DNA from: Cryptomeria japonica | Lineage: Eukaryota > Streptophyta > Pinopsida > Cupressales > Cupressaceae | Direction of reading: 5' to 3' | Assembly (NCBI RefSeq): GCF_030272615.1 | Contig: NC_081414.1 | Coordinates: forward strand, 231,011,733 to 231,075,732 | Length of the DNA: 64,000 nucleotides | Shown: positions 24,117 through 34,636 of the stretch, in pieces | How the letters are laid out: the number at the start of each line of letters is the position of its first letter | Numbering within the stretch: position 1 is the first letter of the stretch | Notes under the pieces: generated by a model | Seen by the model: only the letters and a program-made list of their open reading frames with translations | What the model was told of the DNA's origin: nothing | Databases searched by the model: none | Translations under genes and position numbers: made by a program

Positions 24117-25647
24117 TGTTGAACACAAAGTACCACTGAGAGGGGGGGTGAATAAGTGGTTCTTAAACTCTTTTGGATTTTAAAGAAACTTTAGAATACC
24201 GATAGTTATCTTAAACACTAAATAATAAAACAAGTAAAGCAAATGAGAAAACCAAAGAAGGAAATCACACAAATGCAACCCACAACTCCAGATGTATGAG
24301 GAAAACCTAAAATGGGAAAAACCTTGGTGAGGAATGCTGCTAGAGACTACTGCTCCAATCCAACCTCATAGGTTAAACACTGAATTACAAAGATTTAGGG
24401 TACCAACTCAAGGAGCACCAACCCCTTCTAATTTAGGGAACCGACCCAAGAAGCACCAACCCCTACACCAAGCTCCAACTTGGTGATGTATATTGAAATA
24501 CAATTTTGATACAGTTATAGCTTCTTGTTGCAAATGAGGTCTACAACTCTTGACAAAATAGGTCTCTATCGGGTAACAATCTTCTTCTTCTTTACTGGAT
24601 CTCACAGCCTCTCAACACGATGTGTCATACTGGGATGCCTTCTTGATCAATCATACCTCGCCAGTTAGCTCGACTGTTAGACCAGCTACAGTTTATTGGT
24701 AATCTCTCAAAACTAGTTAAACCCTCTCACCGGTTTACTTGCTAACTCGCTCTGCAACTTTCTTAGAATAAATTCTAAGAGAGATGATCCTTCTTTGCAC
24801 TAAAGCTCTCTTCACTCTTCTTCTTCTTCTCCTCCTCAAGCATCAATCTTTTTCTGTTTTGATCTCATGTATTTATAATCATGGATTCCCACAAAGAATG
24901 CATTCAAACACTGCCGTGTTAGGTTTTTCCTTCTCCAACTTGATCCGAATCTGATTTGATATGATCTACTTTTCTAGGGGTAAGATCTTCATGACATCAA
25001 TCAATCAACAATAGAGCTACGCATTCCAATGTGCATTTTCTAAATCTGGAGGTCTGCACCATGCTCTTTGGCTTTTCTCTATCATTCACCATTAATGGAT
25101 TTGTCGTTTCCTTCACCTAACAGGTACAAAGATCAAATATTCTTGCAGGATCAATTCAGTTGCCTTTCCAGCTTGCCTTCCTTGAGCCATAATCCTCTGG
25201 AATCCTCCGTGACTTGCGAGTTCCTCATAAAAGTCAACTTGCTTGCAGATTTGTTACGTCGATGCACACTCCATCAACCCGTGCAATCCCTCCACCTGGC
25301 ATCCAGTTGTCATGCTTTTCGACATCCACCTATGCTTAGATTCCTATTTCGGTTTGACATTCTTTGTCAACCAAGGTAGACTACCGGTTTAGTTCAACTT
25401 ACTGGTATGAACAACTAACTGCCTCTATACCGTTAGCACATCTCGGGTTTGTGCCTTACCAGTAAGCCCGCTAACCGGTAGAAAACATAATTCATGTGTA
25501 CCGGTAGCCTTCCTTCTATCTGCTCACTCTCATGTGTGATTCTATCATATTTTTTTCTCTTCTTATACCGGTCACCACTCCTTTCTTACCGGTGACCTTT
25601 CCAAACCAGTTGACATCAACGAAAACTTAATACAAATAATACCAACA
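24117..25647 (-). repeat. Cop-C 3' LTR
   Basis: TGTTGAACACAAAGTACC...ATACCAACA in plus reading. Open frames inside (for example 25068-25379 on the plus strand) are chance frames repeated in the partner LTR. Confidence 0.93.
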
Positions 25648-25673
25648 ATCTCCCCCTTTGGTATTGATGTCAA
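25610..25673 (-). other. Inverted repeat bracketing the Cop-C PPT
   Basis: TTGACATCAA (25610-25619, in the LTR) and TTGATGTCAA (25664-25673, internal) are exact complements. The PPT and LTR end lie between them. The stem is shorter than in Cop-B and Cop-F because the LTR arm is mutated beyond the core. Confidence 0.6.
25648..25661 (-). other. Cop-C polypurine tract
   Basis: CCAAAGGGGGAGAT on the minus strand next to the 3' LTR. Confidence 0.85.
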
Positions 25674-25934
25674 ATTATTTCAACTTATTGCAAGACACTT
25701 CATACCAGTGCATTTATCCCCTTTTGACACAATGACAAAGGGTGTTGTACACTCCCCCTTTGATCCATACCGAACTCCCCCTGAACCATATAAATCCTTC
25801 CTTTCTCAAGTACATAAGGCAGATGACACAACTCCCAACTTGTGTCTTAAGTACTCAAAAGTGCTTACCGACAATGGTTTGGGGAAAATGTCTACTACTT
25901 GTTCTTCGGTAGGGACATAATACATCCTTACTTC

Positions 25935-26340
25935 TTATCCTTCAACCTTCTTTCTATGAAAATGATACTTGATAGAAATGTACTTTGTTCTGGAATGCAT
26001 CACCATATTCTTTTCTATGTTGATCACACTCGAATTATCACACTTGATGAGTATAGGATCAATGATGTCCACCTGTATGTCTTTGAGGGTCTGCTTCATC
26101 CAAAGAATTTGAGAGAAACATGTAGCATTATCAATGTATTCTACTTCAACAGTTGATAGAGAGACCGAATCCTGCTTCTTGCTATTCCATGAGACCAACC
26201 GATCACCTAGGAAGAATGCACCACCACTTGTGCTCTTTCGGTCATCAATGCAACTAGCCCAATCGGCATTAGTGTATGCTTACAAGATGAATTCCCCTTG
26301 TTTAGGGTACCACAATCCATAACTGAGTGTACCTTGGAGG
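25935..26340 (-). pseudogene. pol: Cop-C RNase H
   Basis: Copia RNase H remnant with VSWNSKKQDSVSLSTVEVEY, LKDIQVDIIDPILIKCDNSS and HSRTKYISIKYHF. It ends early at a TAG after 'KKVEG', so the final 'GEQVADIFTKPL' phrase is out of frame. The upstream 'YTDADWASCIDD' region near 26220-26300 is in a broken frame. Confidence 0.82.
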
Positions 26341-26408
26341 TACCTAAATATTCTTCTTACAACATTCATATGTGTCTGCTCATGTGTAGCTTGGAATCTG
26401 GTCACCAT

Positions 26409-27462
26409 TCATACTGCCTGTACTATATCCATTCTAGAAGCAGTTAGATACAATAGACTGCCTATCATGGATCTATACAATGTCTGATCCACCACTGGTG
26501 ATTCATCATTCTTTCTTAATTTACTTCCAGTCACCTTGGAGGTACTTACAAGTTTACAATCCTCCAGTTGAAATTTATTCAACATATCCTTTGCATACTT
26601 GGTTTGTGAGATAAAGATTCCCTTATCTTGCTGTAATATCTGCAAATCAAGGAAGTGTGTCAATTAACCAAGCATTAACATCTCAAATTATGATTGCATC
26701 TGATCATCAAATTATTTGCAAAGGGTGTCTTTTTTGCCTCCAAAAATAATGTCATCCACATACACAACCGCAATGATCAAGTGGTTTCCATCTTTCTTTA
26801 TAAATAAATTATTGTCAACACTCCTCTTCTTGAATCCTTGCTCCTTCAGGTATTGATCCAATCTTTAATACCATGCTCAAGGAGCTTGCTTTAAGTCATA
26901 TAGGGCCTTCTTCAATCGACACACAAAGGTTTCATCATCATGTAGCATAAACCCTTTTGGCTGCTCCATGTACACTTCTTCTTCCAAATTTCCATTTAGG
27001 AAGGCAAATTTTATCATCCATCTGATATACTTTATAACCCTTGTAGGCAGGAGAGGCTAGAAACATTCTAATTACTTCTAATCTAGCTACTGGTGCAAAT
27101 GTTTCTTCAAAGTCAATTCCCTCTACTTGAGAGTATCCTTTGCACACAAGTCTAGCTTTATGCCTAACAATTCTACCTTCTTCATTCATCTTATTCCGGT
27201 AGACCCACTTAGTGCCAATGATGTTCTTGTCTTCCGATCTAGGGACTAATTACCAAGTCTTATTCTTCTCAATCTATTGCAGTTCTTCTTCCATGGAATT
27301 CATCCATTCTTGTCTTTTGCTGCTCTCATTGAATGTTTTAGGTTCTACTTTAGTCATGAGGCAGAAGTTGACTTGTTCATCATTTCGAGCAAGTCTTCTT
27401 CTAGTCTGCACACCATCACTCTTATTTCCTAGAATTTTCTCCTTTGGGTGATTCAATTGCAC
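26409..27462 (-). pseudogene. pol: Cop-C reverse transcriptase
   Basis: RT in several frames. One block has [32 protein letters not shown] and [10 protein letters not shown], a frameshift beside the 'DVKSAF' motif. The catalytic box [11 protein letters not shown] is readable at about 26740-26775. A downstream block contains DKGIFISQTKYAKDMLNKFQ and YRSMIGSLLYLTASRMDIVQ. The catalytic YVDD is preserved although the frame is not. Confidence 0.84.
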
Positions 27463-28276
27463 ATACCAATTGAGAGAATTCTTGGATGCTTCTTCTGGTT
27501 CATTGTTTGACTGAGCTTCCTCACCTTCATCACTAGAAGCAACATACCGGTTTACCTATGGTTGACTTCCTTTGTGCATATCCTTATCAACTTTTACATG
27601 CACACTCTCAATGACTCTCATAGTCTTTTGTTGTAGCATTTGTAGGCCTTTCTATTAGATGAGTAACCAAGGAAGATTCCTTCATCACTCCTGGAATCAA
27701 AACTACCTAGACCATCCATATCTCTTTTGATAAAACACTTACTTTCAAATACTTTGAAGTATTTGATTGATGGCTTCTAGTCATACCACAACTCATAAGG
27801 TGTCATTCTGTTGTTTATTCTTAATTGAACCCAGTTCAAATTATATGTAGTAGTATGAACAAGTCCTTCCAATATGTGTCTGGTAGATTGGCCTCATTTA
27901 ACATGGTTCTGGCCATCTCCTTGACTATCCCGTTCTTCCTTTCCACTACACCATTTTGTTGTGGTGTCCTAGGGGCTGAGCATTGCCTTCTAATTCCATG
28001 TTTTCCACAATAATCTTCAAATTCATTTGTTGTGAATTCTCCACCCCAGTCTGATCTTAGACATTTTAGCTTGTACCCACTTTCCTTCTCCGCCATCCTC
28101 CTAAAGATATTGAAACTGTCAAATTCTTGTGACTTATCTTGCAGAAAAGTGACCCAAGTCATTCTTGAATAATCATCAATAAAAAGCATAAAATATATTT
28201 CACCGACAAGTGCTCTTGTCCTAGTTGGACCACACAGATCTGTATGCATAATCTCAAGTGGTCTTGAGGTGTTGTG
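27463..28276 (-). pseudogene. pol: Cop-C integrase
   Basis: The integrase core is open for about 150 residues, with HTDLCGPTRTR, a second Asp in RSDWGGEF and Glu in PRTPQQNGVVERKN. All three catalytic residues are present. The N-terminal zinc region is missing because LTR-J begins immediately before 'HNTSRPL'. The C-terminal half (SRSDEGIFLGYSS, KAYKCYNKR) is readable with stops up to the RT block. Confidence 0.86.
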
Positions 28277-28821
28277 TGTTAGGATTCCCATAGATACTGA
28301 GAGGGGGGGGGGGTGAATCAGTATCTAACCGGTTTGTAGAATTTCTTGATTTAAAACATGTAGAGCAAATTAAAACTGTGTATCGGTAAACAAAAAGCAA
28401 TGCAATAAACAGAGATAGAATCAGCCATATGAGAAACACACCATAACAGAATAGTTTAATGAGGAAAACCGGTGTGAGAAAAACCTCGGTGGGATTTGTG
28501 ACCCACAATATTCACGTACTGGCCAATAAGAGAATATTACTGCTACAAGAGGGGCCTGCACATGCAGGAAGGCCAAGTGCCTAGAGCTCACTACTCAAAA
28601 TGGAAGTCTCACTAACTTACAAAATGGATTATATAAATCCAATGTCTTGTACTGCTTCAAAATAGCATCTCCTATGTCAGATTCAGTACCGGTTTATAAC
28701 TCTGCTTCTTACATAAACCCTTAACCTAAAATTCGCATAATAGGTCTGCCTTATTTCGCCTAATTACATTCATCCATAATCACATCTCTCATCCTACAAT
28801 GTTCTACAATGAACTCTCTTA
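28277..28821 (-). mobile_element. LTR-J: truncated LTR inserted in Cop-C integrase
   Basis: A 545-bp block starting TGTTAGGATTCCC that is absent from the collinear Cop-F. Its left end has the features shared by the Copia LTR 3' ends here: a TG terminus and a G-run hairpin. It stops without a matching terminus, and about 180 bp of host text (the gag-pre-integrase zinc region) is missing at that side. It is therefore an LTR fragment joined with a deletion. It represents a Copia family not otherwise seen in the window. Confidence 0.78.
28291..28327 (-). other. U5 hairpin of LTR-J
   Basis: TAGATACTGA (28291-28300) and TCAGTATCTA (28318-28327) are exact complements over 10 bp around a 17-nt loop with a long G run, C run on the sense strand. 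Confidence 0.78.
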
Positions 28822-29235
28822 TAGCCAACTTTCATCAACCTGTTCTATCATGCATTGGGACTCATAGCATTCCTTCAAATTGTAAACATTACCATCTGTT
28901 CTTTTTCCTTCTGCCACAGCCTAATCAGTACTCCCCTTCTTTATCTGGCAACCAGTTGAGTCAAAGGTGAATTTATAACCTTTGTCATACATCTGACTCA
29001 CACTCAGCAAATTGTGGTTTAGGCCTTCCGCATAATATACATCACATGCCTTCAATTTTCCATCAATATTTAGAGTACCTTTTCTCTTTATTTTGATGGA
29101 TGAGTTGTCTCCGAATCTTACTGAACCACCATTCCAGTCTTAAAGTTTGATAAATTTCTTTTTATCACCGATCATGTGGTTGGAACAACCACTATCTACA
29201 ACCCACAACTTTTTCCTTTCAGCATGTAAGGCAGT
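28822..29235 (-). pseudogene. pol: Cop-C protease
   Basis: Aspartic protease with intact KLWVVDSGCSNHMIGDKKKF near 29150-29215, followed by GGSVRFGDNSSIKIK, GLNHNLLSVSQM and NVYNLKECYESQ before the LTR-J junction. At least three stops interrupt the frame. Confidence 0.83.
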
Positions 29236-29399
29236 CTGCACTATCAGTCTTGATTCTACTTTTCTTTTCCTTTCTCAACCCATACCGGTTTGGTTTCCTT
29301 CTTCTTGTCAGCTGCTATTTTGTTCTCCGGTTCAACTACTGGATCTTGATAAGGATTTGTCTTCTTCTACTTGATCTTCTTGTTTTTACAAAACCTTTC

Positions 29400-30786
29400 T
29401 GTGTGCAAACTCTTGATAGTTATAGAATTTCACATTTTTATTTAAAGATAAATCCTTAAAATTATTGTAGGGCACTGGTTTATTCTTTCTACATTCAAAA
29501 CTCCTATGACCATATCCGTTGCACTGATAACATATAACATTCATATCCTAGAGTGCATTAAAAGGATTTCTACTTTCATAACTCATAGAGGGCTTATTGG
29601 CTAATCTACAGTTAGGTATTCTATGCCCAAATTTGTTACACTGGTAATAGTAACCATGAAAGATTGAAACATACCAGTTAGGTTTCCTTGGTCCCACAAA
29701 GGACTGCCTCATCGGGGGTCTTCCCTTCATGCTATTGACTCTGGTGAATCCTTCATGGTCAACTCTTGCATTTCTCCTTGGATCTGCATGTCGGTTCAAT
29801 GAGTGTGTCCTCTGATTCATTGCTTGTGTATACCGATTTGTGTGGTGATTTGCAACATCATCTGCATATGTCTTTTTACCGGTATCCTTGCTTACAATGA
29901 ATGTCTTCTTCTCTTCACCATCAGTTGAAGAGGTGAAGTTTATTTCTTTAACGAATGTGTCTTTGCTGTTTGAACTTTGACCTTCTTCAAAGCCTAAATC
30001 ACTGATATCTTTGGATTCCTTCTGTTTGCTCAACATCTTGTCTAAGGCCTCGGTGTTGACTTCATATTTGCTCCTCACTTTTATTTCTTCCTTACTTTCT
30101 TCAAGCTCCTTTCTGAGCTTCACTATTTCTAATTCCAAATCTTGATGCTCCTTTTCCTTCTTCATCATATCAAAGGATGTAACTTCACACATCCTCTTGG
30201 TTTCTTCCAGCTGCAATTTCAAGTCAGATATAACTTGACTGGACTCAGCCAGGGATTGCTTCAAGAGACCTTGTTCATCTATTGCAACAAGCTTGACCTT
30301 CTTGAATTCTCTTCTTCTTTTACTGAGTTCCTCAAGAGCACTTATAAGCTAATCTTCTAAATCCACTTCAGCCTCAATATCCTCTTCTTCCTCATGTTCA
30401 CCAACCAACTCATCAAGTGCCATAAAGAGATTAACTTTTTTGTCATTCTCATGATAATCATCTTTTGATGTACTTTCTTCATCTGTGACATCATCTTCAA
30501 TAGTATAGAGGCTATTCTGCTTCTGGTAGCCTCTTCTTCCTTGCTGGTAGACATTTATTTCTTTATCTTTGCTAGCAGATTTGCTAAATCATCTTGACTC
30601 ATCTCCACTGGTTTTATTATAAGGACATTTTGCAGAAAAGTGTCCAACTTTACCACAGTTGAAACATTTGAGTGGTAGTTTTCCTTTATACTTGTCGGAT
30701 CCCCTTTTGAGTTTTCTGACAAAGTTTTCTACCCCTGCATCAGAGTCTTCATTGGATCCTTTATGAGTAGCTACTTCTTTGCCCTT
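29400..30786 (-). pseudogene. gag: Cop-C Gag C-terminal region: knuckles and coiled coil
   Basis: Continues Gag beyond the capsid part. In order: a CX2CX4HX4C knuckle KCFNCGKVGHFSAKC near 30640-30680, an acidic stretch, then a long heptad-rich segment open at 29548-30264 (phrases such as ISDLKLQLEETKRM and LELEIVKLRKELEESKEEIK) that should form a coiled coil. A basic region follows, then three further knuckle-like units (YYQCNKFGHRIPNC, CYQCNGYGHRSFEC and a decayed FYNYQEFAH). Two of these have lost the first Cys. One knuckle is usual for plant Copia Gag, so the extension is notable. Confidence 0.8.
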
Positions 30787-31431
30787 CTAGGTGGTGTTGA
30801 ACGTTACCTCTTTCCTTAAGGAAGCGTCACCGATTGTTCTCATCTCATAGGTTGTTAGTGAGCCAAATAGCTCATCCATTGTAAAGATATTCAAATCCTT
30901 GGCTTCTTCTATGGCAAAAACCTTTGTATCATACTTAGGTGCCAGGGACCTAAGTACCTTCTTAACAAGGATCTCATCTGCAATTTCTTCCCCAAGTCCT
31001 TTGATGGAATTCACAGTTTCATCAAATCTGTGAAGGTAGTCTCAAATCTTTTCATCATCCTTCATCTTGATGCCTTCAAGTTGACCTCTTAGTGCTTGCA
31101 CCTTGGCCTCTTTGACTTTTGCATCTCCTTCAAATAACCTCTGCATTTTATCCCAGGTCTCCTTGGCAGATGCACAGTGCATTGCCTTGACAAACTCATT
31201 ATCAGACAACCCACTCAAGATAGCATGTTTGGCCTTTGCATTGTTCCCATACTCCTTCTTGGCATCCAGATCAGTGGGAGGAACACTGGGGACAACATAC
31301 CCATTCTTGACAAACATCCACACATCAAAACCAAGGGAGGAAATATAGGTCTCCATTATTCTTCTCCAAAAGGCATAGTTGGATCCATCAAACACGGGGG
31401 CTTTTGAGGAAGCAGACTCATTTCTTGCCAT
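30787..31431 (-). pseudogene. gag: Cop-C Gag N-terminal (UBN2) part
   Basis: Starts MARNESASSKAPVFDGSNYAFW, the conserved opening of this Gag family, 52 bases from the PBS. It runs through NAKAKHAILSGLSDNEFVKA and LRGQLEGIKMKDDE. A TGA at 31042-31044 replaces a sense codon, the frame continues, and a TAG at 30787-30789 separates it from the knuckle region. The fold is a capsid-like alpha-helical domain by family. Confidence 0.88.
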
Positions 31432-31483
31432 TGTGTTCTAAGTACAAAATCTACCTAAGGTTTATAAATAACCAAGAACCTAG

Positions 31484-31495
31484 GCTCTGATACCA
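31484..31495 (-). other. Cop-C primer-binding site
   Basis: TGGTATCAGAGC on the minus strand, a perfect match to the initiator tRNA-Met type site, two bases from the LTR. Confidence 0.92.
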
Positions 31496-31497
31496 AT

Positions 31498-32988
31498 TGT
31501 TGAACACAAAGTACCACTAAGAGGGGGGGTGAATCAGTGGTTCCTAAACTCTTCTAGATTTTAAAGCAACTTCAGAATACGAGTTGTTATCTTAAACACT
31601 AAACAATCAAACCAGTAAAGCAAATGAGGAAACCAAAGAAGAAAATCACACAAATGCAACCCACAAATCTAGATGTACGAGGCAAACCCAATATGGGAAA
31701 AACCTCGGTGAGGAATTTTGTTGGAGGCTACTGCTCCAATTCAGCCTCACAAGTGAAACACTGAATTATAAAGATTTAGGGCACCAACCCCATCTGATTT
31801 AGGGCACCAACCCTGCACCAAGCTCTAGCTTGGTGATGTATATTGAAATACAATTTTGATACAATTATAGCTTCTTGTTGCAAATGGGTTCTGCAACTCT
31901 TGACCAAATAGGTCTCTGTTGGTTAACAATCTTATTCTTTACTAGATCTCACAACCTCTCAACACACTGTGTCACACTGGGATGCCTTCTTGATCAATAA
32001 AACCTCACCAGTGAGCTCGACTATTAGACTAGCTACAGTTTACCGGTACTCTATCACAATAGGTTAAACCCTCTCACTGGTTTACTTGCTAACTCACTCG
32101 ACAACTTTCTTAGAATAAATTCTAAGACAGATGATCCTTCTCTGCACTCAAGCTCTCTTCACTCTTCTTCTTCTCCTCAAGCATCAATCCTTTTCTATTT
32201 CGAGCTCATGTATTTATAATCATGGATTCTTGCCAAGAACGCATTCAAACACTGTCGGGTTAGGTTTTTCCTTCTCCAAATCAATCCGAATCCAATTTTA
32301 TTTGATCTTATTTTCCAAGGGTAAGATCTTCATGACATCAATCAATCACCAGCAGAGTTGCGCATTCCAATGTACATTTTCTAAATCTGGAGGTCTGCAC
32401 CATGCTTTTATGCTTTTCTCTGTCATTCGCCATTAATGGATTTGTCTTTTCCTTCACCTAACAGGTACAAAGATCAAATATTCTTGCAGGATCAGTTCAA
32501 TTGCCTTGCCAGCTTGCCTTCCTTGAGCCACAATCCTCTAACATCCTTTGTGCCTTGGGATTTCCTCATAAAAGCCAACCTGCTTGCAGATTTGTTACGT
32601 CGATGCACACTCCACTGACCTATGCAATTCATGCACCTAACATGTAGCTATCATGCTTGTCGACATCCACCTATGCTTAGATTCCTATGTCAGTTTGACA
32701 TTCTTTGTTGACCAAGGTAGACTACTAGTTTAGTTCAACTTACTGGTATGACCAACTAACTGCCTCAATACCGGTAGCACATCTCGGGTTTGTGCCTTAC
32801 CGGTAAGTCTGCTAACCTGTATAAAACATAATTCATGTGTACTGGTAGCCTTCCTTTTGTCTGCTCACTCTCATGTGTGATGCTATCATATATTTTTCTC
32901 TTCTTATATCGATCACCACTCCTTACTTATCAGTGGCCTTGCCAAACCAGTTGACATCAATGACAACGTAATGCCAATAATGTCAACA
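31498..32988 (-). repeat. Cop-C 5' LTR
   Basis: TGTTGAACACAAAGTACC...AATGTCAACA in plus reading, followed by TSD ATACA and collinear with 24117-25647. Confidence 0.94.
31514..31540 (-). other. U5 hairpin of Cop-C
   Basis: CCACTAA (31514-31520) and TCAGTGG (31534-31540) flank GAGGGGGGGTGAA. On the sense RNA this is CCACTGA/TTAGTGG with one G-U pair around a C-rich loop, 16 nt from the LTR end. Confidence 0.7.
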
Positions 32989-32993
32989 ATACA

Positions 32994-33590
32994 ACCATCT
33001 TCGCCCACCATGTCACATCGAAATTCATTGTCTGAGCCTTTCAAAGACCAATTTGGGATAAAAGAAGACTTGTGTTCTTTAGGATAGATCTCTTTTTCAA
33101 ATGGTTCACTCAATCCGGATTTCTCATAATGAAGACTTCCTTCTTGTTGCTGATTTTGATCCTAAGGGGTCATCTGCTTCACTGATGTTGGTATATCCTG
33201 ATCTCCAAGAATGGAAAAATTATAAGATATCAGCCCTTGACTTTTTGATTTCTCTTGTACTCTTTCCAGTGCAGCATGTAACTGACGAGCTCCTAACTTA
33301 ATATTTTTGAGTTGATAATATCTGCAATGCACATTCCTAAAAAATAGAGTAGATTTGTGATCTTCAGATGGGTTCAACTTTTTCTTCTCAGCTTCATAAA
33401 TACTCTCTTTGAAAGCATTCCAAAGGGATTGAAGTTCATCTTCAACACTTATTTCTTCAATTGCTGATATAGATCCTCTTTTGAATTGATTTCTGGGTTG
33501 GATTTGGCCTTGAATCATTCTTCCAAGGTCCTTTAAAACAATTAGAGTCGTCGGTCTTCCTTTGAGGGATAAACTCTTAAAGGTCTAAGG
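32994..33590 (-). pseudogene. Gyp-E unknown ORF, N-terminal segment
   Basis: The start of the single Gyp-E frame, just downstream of the primer site. It opens near 33590 and includes a Met at 33518 (MIQGQIQPRNQFKRGSISAI), then a Glu/Lys-rich, probably helical part (LWNAFKESIYEAEKKK). A TAG at 33162-33164 is followed by more open frame (EPFEKEIYPKEHKSSF, RCDMVGEDGC) up to the Cop-C TSD. Total ORF length over the four segments is about 500 codons. I recognise no domain. The place is that of gag, but no CCHC knuckle or capsid signature is seen. Confidence 0.58.
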
Positions 33591-33616
33591 AAAGGCACTG
33601 TCCCCTTTTTCTACCT

Positions 33617-33634
33617 TCCCCAACAGAGTCTCCA
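33617..33634 (-). other. Gyp-E primer-binding site
   Basis: TGGAGACTCTGTTGGGGA on the minus strand, six bases from the LTR. It resembles the TGGCGACTC-CTGGGGA type used by Tat-like Gypsy elements. I cannot verify the tRNA here. Confidence 0.65.
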
Positions 33635-34636
33635 AAAATATATTGGCTGATAGATTTTGTTCCCTTCAAAGACATAACAATATGACTCTATGCCCACACA
33701 AGAGAACACATTATGAATTAACAGTTGGATAAGTTGTGAATGTTCTTACAACTTTCCTCTAAATTTTGGAGGTACAACTCCCTCTTATGATATAATTTTG
33801 AGATTTTTCGGGGCATGCTTTTAACCAGAAAGTAGAAAAAGCAAGATTCCTAACGTAAAACTTTACAAAACAAGAGATAAAATACAAAAGACAAAGCATT
33901 TATCCATCCAAACACTAACTAGGTTCATGTTGCATAATATCATTCAAAGATAAACATTATACCACAATGAATAGTAGAGGAAGAAAAACCATCCATGTTT
34001 TGGAATGCAAAAACTGAATAGGAAGCATTCACATAAGAAAAATGCAATTTATCCAAAGTAGCAGAAAGTCTGATCTATTATTTGTCTTGTAAAACAACAC
34101 AAAGTCTGGCTTTCCAAACTTCACCCCTCTTCTTCTTTCTATCTTCTATCTATTTATACCTAAAAACTCTCTTTTTTCATTATCCAGAAATGGTTTCTTT
34201 TAGAATGACCATTTTAAACATGATTATAGATTAAAAAAAAATTACAAGAAGGTTTCATCATTAGCACTAAGAACAATTATCAACTTTATACTTCTTCCTT
34301 AGGCACTGGATTTTGATTGGCATTTTGATTATCGATCATTTCCATTTTCGTTTCCTCTTCGATAAGCACCCAAAGAACTGTTGAAAATTCATCTTCATCC
34401 TCTATGAGCTCCTAGGAAAGGTCAGTCAGGTCGAAGAGGATATCATCCTGCATGTTCTCTACATCTAGCTATATCATAGGATTTTTTCCCTTAAGCACCA
34501 TGTTTGAGAAACTAATTATCAAGACCTCTTCTTGCAACAATTTCTTCTTCTATATGTTGTTCGTGATTTTTGGCTTGCTCTGCAATCCTTTCTAACAAAA
34601 TGATAGCCCTTCTATATCCGACGAAGTCAGTTTGTT

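Larger units (their letters stand above)
24117..32988 (-). mobile_element. Cop-C: Copia LTR retrotransposon
   Basis: LTRs of 1531 bp (left, 3') and 1491 bp (right, 5') with TSD ATACA at 24112-24116 and 32989-32993, a perfect TGGTATCAGAGC primer site and a CCAAAGGGGGAGAT purine tract. It belongs to the same family as Cop-F, which lies on the opposite strand. The gag-pol region is collinear with Cop-F but carries many stops and the LTR-J insertion. Confidence 0.95.

Noticed and set aside
25068-25379. A 103-codon frame as a gene
   Set aside because: It lies inside the Cop-C 3' LTR, and the partner LTR carries only broken forms.
31484-31495. tRNA-Met-like sequence as a tRNA gene
   Set aside because: Only the 12-nt primer complement is present, next to an LTR end. 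No cloverleaf can be formed.
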